5,857 nucleotides of DNA, from NCBI GenBank assembly GCA_905480565.1, contig CAJQQW010000107.1, positions 1-5,857 on the forward strand, given 5' to 3'. Every line of letters begins with the position of its first letter. Positions within the stretch are counted from its first letter, which is position 1. Origin of the DNA: an uncultured Halioglobus sp. GTDB lineage: Bacteria > Pseudomonadota > Gammaproteobacteria > Pseudomonadales > Halieaceae. Made by a program: the position numbers and the translations under genes. Of the stretch, positions 1 to 4,795 are shown piece after piece. The notes beneath the pieces were generated by a model. The model was not told where the DNA came from, searched no databases, and worked only from the letters and a program-made list of their open reading frames with translations.

Positions 1-992
1 GCGAACTCGTAGCCCTGCTCGGCAGCCTTGCGATGCCACTCGGCAGCACGCCCGCCGTCCCGTGGTATACCCTCTCCGTCGTGATACATCAACCCGAGCT
101 TGTGTTGAGCGAGTGCATCGCCCTGCTCAGCTGCCCTGCGGTACCACATGGCTGCCTGAAGAGTATCCTGCCGCACACCCTTGCCCTCTTGAAACATAGT
201 GCCCAGATGGTATTGCGCCGCCGCAACTGCCCGTTGCGCGGCCCTAAATCGGCCAAGTACCGCTCGCCAATTATTCTGCGAAACGTCTTTGACTTTGTCA
301 TAGAGAGTCTCGGGCGCATAAGAAGCAGGCGCATAGGCCACTCGCTGAACGTTAAGATACCGGGCTAACGCCTGCCAGTTAGCCTGCGAAGCATCTTTGG
401 CTTTGTTATACGAAGTCCCAAGCTTGTATTGAGCAGAGGCATACACCTGTCGAGCGGTCTTAAGGTAGTCATCGACTGCTTTTTGAACATCTGCCGAACC
501 GACCACATCTGACGACAGATTGGCAAGACTCACTGGGCCCTCATAAGCGGGCATAGCAACAAACGCAAGAATCCCAAGCAGCGCAATAACCAGTATCAGC
601 ACAGAAAAAGAAACTCCGGGAGATATTTTTTTCTTTCGCGTATTGCCTGAAACGACACCATCCGGTTGCTGATCGCCGTTGTACGCTACATCTTCGAGCG
701 ACTCTTTATCCTCTATCGAACCCGCAGAGTCCGTCTCGATCGAGCGCGCCAATCCTTGCTTGCTAAGCTGTGGCCGCGGGGACACTGCCGGTCGAGTTTC
801 CCTTCCCTGCCCGCTCTGCGCAATATCCTTATCCACTGCGCGAAACTGCTGCACGCGTATTTCGATGTACTCCCACTTCGCTTTTTTCTTGTCTCCTTTC
901 CCCAGCGCCATTGCCTTGGCCCAAGCCGCCGAATTCATCCGATCGTCTTCGAACTCCCGGGTTGCTATGAGGTATAGTTTTGAATCATCCAT
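1..992 (-). CDS. Membrane-anchored Sel1-repeat protein, partial (C-terminus beyond the left edge)
   Basis: The frame is open from an ATG at 992 down to position 1, giving 330 residues and no stop. An in-frame TAA lies eight codons upstream of this ATG, and it is the first ATG after that stop. Residues 6-50 (LYLIATREFEDD…AAWAKAMALGKGD…KAKWEYIEIRVQQF) match the N-terminal block often seen in gammaproteobacterial Sel1 proteins, which supports this start although the nearest GAGG lies 15 bases away. Residues 51-120 are polar and probably disordered, ending in a basic RKKK cluster. A single hydrophobic helix spans about 126-147, so the repeats probably lie in the periplasm (inference). From about residue 185 there are four units of exactly 36 residues, with the equivalent aromatic or His at 189, 225, 261 and 297. 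Units 3 and 4 are canonical Sel1 (QYHLGTMFQEGKGV…AAMWYRRAAEQGD). Units 1 and 2 are degenerate. Sel1 repeats are alpha/alpha solenoids that usually bind proteins; no specific partner can be read from the sequence. Confidence 0.88.
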   Translation of the reverse strand, partial: MDDSKLYLIATREFEDDRMNSAAWAKAMALGKGDKKKAKWEYIEIRVQQFRAVDKDIAQSGQGRETRPAVSPRPQLSKQGLARSIETDSAGSIEDKESLEDVAYNGDQQPDGVVSGNTRKKKISPGVSFSVLILVIALLGILAFVAMPAYEGPVSLANLSSDVVGSADVQKAVDDYLKTARQVYASAQYKLGTSYNKAKDASQANWQALARYLNVQRVAYAPASYAPETLYDKVKDVSQNNWRAVLGRFRAAQRAVAAAQYHLGTMFQEGKGVRQDTLQAAMWYRRAAEQGDALAQHKLGLMYHDGEGIPRDGGRAAEWHRKAAEQGYEF

Positions 993-1041
993 TACCGTTT
1001 GGATTGTCCTCGATTACAGTCGTCCCAAGTGTGTCTTCTTG

Positions 1042-1067
1042 ATTATATAACCTGCAAGCAGCGTCAA
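1042..1067 (-). promoter_or_regulatory. Possible promoter for the Sel1-repeat gene, short spacer
   Basis: On the minus strand a perfect TATAAT (plus positions 1042-1047) lies downstream of TTGACG (1062-1067), which matches five of six bases of the sigma-70 -35 consensus. The pair sits about 50 bases upstream of the Sel1-gene ATG and points towards it. The spacer is only 14 bases, against the usual 16-18, so either the two hexamers do not act together or activity depends on an activator. Recognised by eye only. Confidence 0.35.
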
Positions 1068-1185
1068 TATTCTTGCTTGTCTCGAACACAGTGATTCTAA
1101 CCAAATTATTGCGACATTCGTGAAATCCCGAAACTACTTTCGTCCTAAGCTGCTATCTTTATGACAACGTAACGGATCTGGTTTC

Positions 1186-1548
1186 ATGATAGAAGTTAGA
1201 GCATCGCAAGACAATAAAATCGCAGATCAGCTTCCAATACGCCGCGAAACTGCCAACAACTAAGGCAAGGAGATACCGTTTTTTGATTCCGCTTCCGATA
1301 CCATTGAGTTTATTTCGGACACTTGGGCAGAAGAACTACAACCGCCTTTAAACACCGTGTCCCCACGTGTAATATACTCACACACCCGCCAGCATTACTC
1401 GGATAAATAAGCGGAAGTATTCGCTAAACATGATAACAAAGCGCTTCGATGGCTTTATTATCAAACTGAAACGTTAACGGCCAACAACTGATTAAATTCG
1501 TGGGGCATCAGTCCCATCTACAAATGCAATAAAGCGACGGCGCACTGA
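1186..1548 (+). pseudogene. Possible decayed small gene: one frame with three internal stops
   Basis: Reading from the ATG at 1186, one frame gives 25 codons to a TAA (1261), then 48 codons to a TAA (1408), 26 codons to a TGA (1489) and 18 codons to a TGA (1546). The conceptual peptides (for example DSASDTIEFISDTWAEELQ and AEVFAKHDNKALRWLYYQTE) have a protein-like composition, and no frameshift is needed to join them. The stops would each arise from a single base change in a sense codon. I do not recognise the family. The number of stops is only a little below what random sequence of this length would give, so this may be plain intergenic DNA. The ATG has no good ribosome binding site. Treat it as a lead rather than a gene. 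Confidence 0.2.
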
Positions 1549-1583
1549 GCCAATACCCCTTTTGGTCAACAAAGGCAAAACGT

Positions 1584-2033
1584 ATGGAAAAAAAACAGAG
1601 AAACATCCACTTCGAAGGCGCTCGACTGGTCGCAGGAACTGGCAACGATACGGCTGCCCACGATGCCAAATTTCTCATTTCAGTACTACTTATCTATGTG
1701 GCCAAAGGGGACGGAAAGATTGACAGCACAGAAACTGATCGCATGGTCGAGATTGTCTCCAGCCGTTTTGACAGCTCTGGCGCCGAGGCAATGGAAATGT
1801 TGTCAGATGCCGTGAAAACGTTTATCGATGGTGGCGATCTGGTTGGGAAGCTCGGCGAGATTAGCCTGGGACTCACTGACACTGAATGCCAGGAAATTTT
1901 TGAGATGCTGCTGGATGTCGTCAAGGCAGATGGGCATTTAGCCGACGGAGAAGTCCGCACCATAGAAACCTCGGGCATGATCCTCGGGCTATCAGATGAC
2001 GCTATACAGGCGGGAATCCAATCAGCACGCTAG
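1584..2033 (+). CDS. TerB-like protein (TerB/DUF533-type helical domain)
   Basis: The 149-residue product fits the TerB-like fold, an all-helical domain of about 150 residues with two related halves and conserved acidic residues that can bind metal ions. Two acidic motifs are visible at equivalent places: D43-G-K-I-D47-S-T-E50 after the helix FLISVLLIYVAKG, and D116-G-H-L-A-D121-G-E123 after EIFEMLLDVVKA. There is no signal peptide or membrane segment, so it is probably cytoplasmic. The start is the ATG at 1584, with AAAGG eight bases upstream, a modest ribosome binding site. The name comes from TerB of tellurite-resistance operons, but no terA, C, D, E or Z gene is nearby, so a role in tellurite resistance should not be assumed. 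Stand-alone members are widespread and mostly of unknown role. The gene is monocistronic or leads into the reductase 106 bp downstream. Confidence 0.85.
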   Translation: MEKKQRNIHFEGARLVAGTGNDTAAHDAKFLISVLLIYVAKGDGKIDSTETDRMVEIVSSRFDSSGAEAMEMLSDAVKTFIDGGDLVGKLGEISLGLTDTECQEIFEMLLDVVKADGHLADGEVRTIETSGMILGLSDDAIQAGIQSAR

Positions 2034-2139
2034 AGCAAGCACTCAGGCAATTTCACACTATGCCGTTTAGCGCAGGCTTATTATATGCTAGTGGCGAATG
2101 GGATAAACCTTTTTTACAAGTGGGCATGCAGGGGCAGAG
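2034..2139 (+). other. Short intergenic region before the SDR gene
   Basis: These 106 bp separate two co-directional genes. A TATTAT hexamer at 2079-2084 could be a -10 element, but the best -35-like hexamer (TTCACA, 2052-2057) is 21 bases away, too far for a normal sigma-70 promoter. No terminator hairpin is seen, so read-through from the TerB-like gene is possible. Confidence 0.3.
2130..2134 (+). promoter_or_regulatory. Ribosome binding site of the SDR gene
   Basis: AGGGG lies five bases before the ATG at 2140 and fixes the start of the reductase. The Rossmann motif begins a few residues later, which confirms this start. Confidence 0.65.
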
Positions 2140-3159
2140 ATGGAAAAAGTATTAGTGACGGGTGGATCGGGCTTTATTGGATTACATTGTATCCAACAGC
2201 TGTTAGATCAGGGTTTCAAGGTGAAAACAACCATCAGGTCAAACGCAAGACAGACGGAAATTGTGAACGCAATGACAAAGCATTCCTCACATCCAGAAAA
2301 TCTGGAGTTTTTCGTGGCAGACCTTTTACAGGATTCAGGATGGAATGAAGCCGTCAGTGGCTGCCAGTATGTGCTTCATGTCGCCTCGCCTTTTGTAATT
2401 GAAAATCCGGAAGACGAGGATGTTCTCATTAAGCCAGCCGTAGAAGGTACGTTAAGGGTACTGGCTGCCTGCAGAAACAGTACTGTTCAGAAGGTCGTAT
2501 TGACATCGTCGGTAGCTGCAATCGCTTACGGCCACAGTAAAAGCAAGACGTTGTTCGACGAGAATGACTGGTCAGATACCACAGGAAACATCAGTGCTTA
2601 TGCAAAAAGCAAAACGCTGGCTGAAAAAGCAGCCTGGGACTTCATGGGAAAGTTAGCAGATAATGAGAAGTTCGAATTAACTACTATTAACCCCTCTGCC
2701 GTTACTGGACCAATGCTCACAGATGATATTGGGACTTCCAATTCATTTATTGTCCAGTTGGCAAGTGGCTTGATGCCGGTCGTACCCAAAATACACATGG
2801 GCTTTGTAGACGTTCGAGACGTTGCTAAGGCACATATTTTCGCTATGACCTCAAGCAAAGCGAATGGCCAGAGGATAATTGCGAGCGAACGAGAAATGTT
2901 TTTCTCAGACGCAAGCAAAGTGCTTAATTCAGCGGGGTATATGAAAGCGCCCACCAGAGAAATACCGGACTTTTTCGTAAGATTGATGGCGCCGTTCGTA
3001 AAGCAACTAGGCGCACTGAAGGCCTCTCTGGGCCGTATTGCTAATCTTGATAAAACGAAAGCCAACAACATCTTCGATTGGAAATTTATTTGCGCTAATG
3101 AGTCGCTTACAGTAACCGCAAAGCAACTCGAGGAAATGGGGAAATTAGTTAAGGGATAG
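2140..3159 (+). CDS. Extended SDR oxidoreductase, dihydroflavonol-4-reductase / aldehyde-reductase type
   Basis: The 339-residue protein has the usual length of this family and all its landmarks. The N-terminal Rossmann motif is G8-G-S-G11-F-I-G14 in VLVTGGSGFIG. R33 in TTIRS sits after the second beta strand, where an Arg favours NADP(H). D61-L62 follows in FFVADLL, then VLHVASPF (78-85). The catalytic set is visible: Ser 123/124 in LTSSVAA and Y154-A-K-S-K158 followed by TLAEKAAW. NPSAVTGP (184-191) and VDVRDVAKAH (223-232) are typical of the DFR-like branch. The enzyme probably reduces an aldehyde or ketone, or oxidises the alcohol, with NADP(H) in the cytoplasm. The true substrate cannot be read, and bacterial members are generally not flavonoid enzymes. 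A small gene follows 37 bp downstream, probably in the same transcript. Confidence 0.92.
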   Translation: MEKVLVTGGSGFIGLHCIQQLLDQGFKVKTTIRSNARQTEIVNAMTKHSSHPENLEFFVADLLQDSGWNEAVSGCQYVLHVASPFVIENPEDEDVLIKPAVEGTLRVLAACRNSTVQKVVLTSSVAAIAYGHSKSKTLFDENDWSDTTGNISAYAKSKTLAEKAAWDFMGKLADNEKFELTTINPSAVTGPMLTDDIGTSNSFIVQLASGLMPVVPKIHMGFVDVRDVAKAHIFAMTSSKANGQRIIASEREMFFSDASKVLNSAGYMKAPTREIPDFFVRLMAPFVKQLGALKASLGRIANLDKTKANNIFDWKFICANESLTVTAKQLEEMGKLVKG

Positions 3160-3184
3160 TCATATAGTGGTGGCGGCGGTCTGC

Positions 3185-3190
3185 GAGGAA
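3185..3190 (+). promoter_or_regulatory. Ribosome binding site that sets the start of the 67-residue gene
   Basis: GAGGAA lies six bases before the ATG at 3197. In-frame GTG codons at 3167 and 3170 would add ten residues but have no such site, so ATG 3197 is preferred. Confidence 0.65.
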
Positions 3191-3196
3191 AACCCT

Positions 3197-3400
3197 ATGA
3201 ACAGAATAGAGAAGTTGAAAAACGATGTATACAGTTTTGAGGAATTAGACACGTTGGAGAAAAATGCAACCAAACTCTCTGATAAGGAAACGCTAGATCT
3301 TATAGAAAAAAGTCGTGCGTCTAAATCTGCGAAAGGAGAAAAACCGCGCGCGAGTGAAACAGCTCGCGCGAGGCGGGATCGCAAGCGAAGAAGCGAGTGA
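3197..3400 (+). CDS. Small charged hypothetical protein with basic C-terminal tail
   Basis: This 67-residue protein starts at an ATG with a good GAGGAA site. I do not recognise its family. Residues 1-40 are rich in Glu, Lys and Leu with regular spacing (IEKLKND, FEELDTLEKN, KETLDLIEK), suggesting one or two amphipathic helices that could pair as a short coiled coil. Residues 41-67 are hydrophilic, low in complexity and strongly basic, ending in RARRDRKRRSE; such a tail could touch nucleic acid or acidic partners (inference). There is no cysteine, signal peptide or membrane segment. It begins 37 bp after the SDR gene on the same strand, with no terminator seen between, so co-transcription is likely. 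A frame on the opposite strand (3160-3462) is open too, but it has a less plausible product. The ribosome binding site and helical content favour the plus-strand gene. Confidence 0.6.
   Translation: MNRIEKLKNDVYSFEELDTLEKNATKLSDKETLDLIEKSRASKSAKGEKPRASETARARRDRKRRSE
3347..3370 (+). repeat. Perfect 8-bp GC-rich inverted repeat inside the 67-residue gene
   Basis: CGCGCGAG (3347-3354) and CTCGCGCG (3363-3370) are exact reverse complements around an eight-base loop, TGAAACAG. The hairpin is in the coding frame and encodes RASETARA (residues 51-58). No T-run follows, so it is not a standard terminator. It may be an mRNA structure near the 3' end, or simply the result of alternating Arg/Ala codons. 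Confidence 0.55.
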
Positions 3401-3484
3401 TCCGTAACCAGAAAATGTGCAACCGGCCTTGATACCTGTATGTTCAGTCCGTGAAAACACACTCCAGAAAACTCCCTACCTCGT

Positions 3485-4459
3485 TTAATTACGCACGGCA
3501 GTGTCGATACGCTGAATCAAAGAGGCTTCTAGCGCAGGCGCCGCCTCTGCGAGCAAACAGTCTGCCAACTCCTCTCGATTCTTCACTCCGAGTACCACCG
3601 TCTCAACCCCCGGCATAGACAACGCATACCGATGCGCGAGCTGCGCCGGGGATACACCCATATCAGCGGCTATCACGCGAAACCGTGCCGCACGATCATA
3701 GTCATGCTGTTCTCTCGAATCTGCAGCAACAGGCCTGTCAATCGCGTCAGTCAGAGCGCCCGCCGCCGCCGCTCTGATACCCATAACGCCAATAGATTGA
3801 TCTGTGGCTTGCTGGATCACGGCGCGGGGTTTGGCGCTCTCCCCAGATATTTCCATACTGCCTGCCGAGTCGAGTAAGTTCGCCATACACTGAACGACAT
3901 CAGGCGGACGCTCTGAGTTGATGATTTGCAAATTAGTGACCTGCGTGCTGGCAGCCGTCACTCCCCATGCTCTAATTCTTCCGCTTTTTTTCAGCTTCTC
4001 AAAGGCAGGAATTACAAAATCATTAAACGTAGACAAGGTCACTGCAACTTTTGACAAAAGTTTCGGCGACAAAGTTGTATGCCAGCTATCCGGGACAACA
4101 TATCCATGCAAAATAAAGACATCAATGTAGTCGCGTTTTAGTAACTTCAAACTCTGCTGTAAAGATGCTGTAAGTATGTTCTCAACATCCGCACCATTTG
4201 CGCCGCCTAACATGCACTTTGTGGTCAGACGCAATGTGTCCGGGTAACCATCAGGAAACGCCAGCCCCATCACTTTTTCCGCCTCGCCGTTACCGTACAG
4301 GGGCGCCATATCAAACAGAGTGATGCCAGCCTCGTGAGCGTCTTGCGCTGTCTTTATAGCCTCGTCCCTAGACGTGGCGCCCCAGACCTGTCCAATACCT
4401 CCGCCGCCCAGGGTATAACGACTTACATCAAATAACCGACCCAATTTTCGTCGCTGCAT
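3485..4459 (-). CDS. Aldo/keto reductase
   Basis: The 324-residue product has the length and order of a monomeric TIM-barrel aldo/keto reductase. The catalytic tetrad is complete: D50 and Y55 in FDMAPLYGNGEAEKVMG, K81 in LTTK, and H118 in FILHGY. GRIRAWGVTAAS (160-171) is the conserved strand near the barrel's middle. The C-terminal VVLGVKNREELADCL (288-302) corresponds to the NAD(P)-binding loop, where K293, N294 and E297 occupy the usual cofactor-contact region. Such enzymes reduce aldehydes, ketones or sugars with NAD(P)H in the cytoplasm; the substrate here is unknown. The start is the ATG at 4459 followed by MQRRKLGRL, a normal family N-terminus, though only a weak AGAAG lies upstream. 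It is convergent with the SDR and small gene, with 84 bp between and no clear terminator. Confidence 0.92.
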   Translation of the reverse strand: MQRRKLGRLFDVSRYTLGGGGIGQVWGATSRDEAIKTAQDAHEAGITLFDMAPLYGNGEAEKVMGLAFPDGYPDTLRLTTKCMLGGANGADVENILTASLQQSLKLLKRDYIDVFILHGYVVPDSWHTTLSPKLLSKVAVTLSTFNDFVIPAFEKLKKSGRIRAWGVTAASTQVTNLQIINSERPPDVVQCMANLLDSAGSMEISGESAKPRAVIQQATDQSIGVMGIRAAAAGALTDAIDRPVAADSREQHDYDRAARFRVIAADMGVSPAQLAHRYALSMPGVETVVLGVKNREELADCLLAEAAPALEASLIQRIDTAVRN

Positions 4460-4540
4460 ACATTTATCACTTCTTCACTTTTCGCAACACCCGCAAGCTA
4501 CTAAGGCGGACGCTATTTCTGGAGAACTAACATTGACAGC

Positions 4541-4561
4541 AACTGGGTTCACCACCCGGTT
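4541..4561. repeat. Inverted repeat, 8-bp arms, upstream of the aldo/keto reductase
   Basis: AACTGGGT (4541-4548) and ACCCGGTT (4554-4561) pair around TCACC; the one irregular pair is T-G, which is a wobble in plus-strand RNA. It lies about 80 bp upstream of the reductase start, a position where a regulator-binding palindrome could sit. Confidence 0.35.
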
Positions 4562-4601
4562 ACCGCGCTGCTACATTTACCCAACCGAAATATTTACGCG
4601 C

Positions 4602-4622
4602 ACCTGCACAGTGAAGGCAGGT
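4602..4622. repeat. Inverted repeat, perfect 6-bp arms
   Basis: ACCTGC (4602-4607) and GCAGGT (4617-4622) are exact reverse complements around a nine-base loop. It is short enough to occur by chance. It lies about 145 bp upstream of the reductase start. Confidence 0.3.
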
Positions 4623-4720
4623 ACAGAACGAGCTCTAGAGTATACCGCCGCCAGTTGGCTCGGCGTTTCCTGACGGCTTTATTAAGCGGCACAGACTCAC
4701 GAAAGCATCAGCTATTTTGG

Positions 4721-4749
4721 GGCACCTGTGAGCGATATCACAAGGTGCC
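4721..4749. repeat. Long hairpin downstream of the PHP hydrolase gene
   Basis: GGCACCTGTGA (4721-4731) pairs with TCAC-A-AGGTGCC (4738-4749): eleven base pairs with a single bulged A and a six-base loop, GCGATA. It lies about 47 bp past the hydrolase stop codon on the minus strand. There is no run of T after it on the minus strand (CCCCAAAAT follows), so it is not a classic intrinsic terminator. It could stabilise the 3' end of the hydrolase mRNA or bind a protein. Confidence 0.5.
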
Positions 4750-4795
4750 ACATGATTCCGAGCGGTTACGCGTCATTATCGGACGTCAACTTGAC

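Larger units (their letters stand above)
993..1583. other. Divergent intergenic region, about 590 bp
   Basis: This stretch separates the minus-strand Sel1 gene from the plus-strand TerB-like gene. It is longer than needed for two promoters. It appears richer in A and T than the flanking genes. No intact gene could be read on either strand, and no tRNA or clear structured RNA was found. It contains a possible minus-strand promoter (1042-1067) and an interrupted plus-strand reading frame (1186-1548), listed separately. No obvious terminator is expected or seen because both flanking genes start here. Confidence 0.6.
4460..4795. other. Intergenic region of about 340 bp, no convincing gene, three inverted repeats
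   Basis: This lies upstream of the aldo/keto reductase and downstream of the PHP hydrolase; both are on the minus strand. It should hold the reductase's promoter, but no well-spaced -35/-10 pair was found. A plus-strand frame from a TTG at 4655 runs 91 codons but ends inside the hydrolase gene on the other strand and has no family signal. Three short hairpins are listed separately. Confidence 0.55.

Noticed and set aside
666..1050. Overlapping plus-strand frames opposite the N-terminal part of the Sel1 gene
   Set aside because: Ser/Pro/Arg-rich shadows; the minus strand encodes a coherent N-terminal block, transmembrane helix and repeats.
1264..1340. AAGGAG followed by a TTG-started 22-codon frame (candidate leader peptide near 1277-1345)
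   Set aside because: The spacing is long, the start is TTG, and no attenuator-like hairpins or downstream biosynthetic gene support a leader peptide.
1584..2033. Naming the TerB-like gene terB and inferring tellurite resistance
   Set aside because: No other ter gene is present, and the fold is shared by many proteins without that role.
2598..3071. Minus-strand 157-codon frame
   Set aside because: It lies wholly opposite the SDR gene, whose motifs and catalytic residues are complete; it is a shadow frame.
3160..3462. Minus-strand open frame of 100 codons opposite the 67-residue gene
   Set aside because: Its product is Ser/Leu/Phe-rich without a family signal, and it covers the plus-strand gene that has a good ribosome binding site and helical, charged sequence.
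4721..4749. Intrinsic terminator for the PHP hydrolase
   Set aside because: The stem is good but no T-run follows on the minus strand, so it is listed only as a hairpin.
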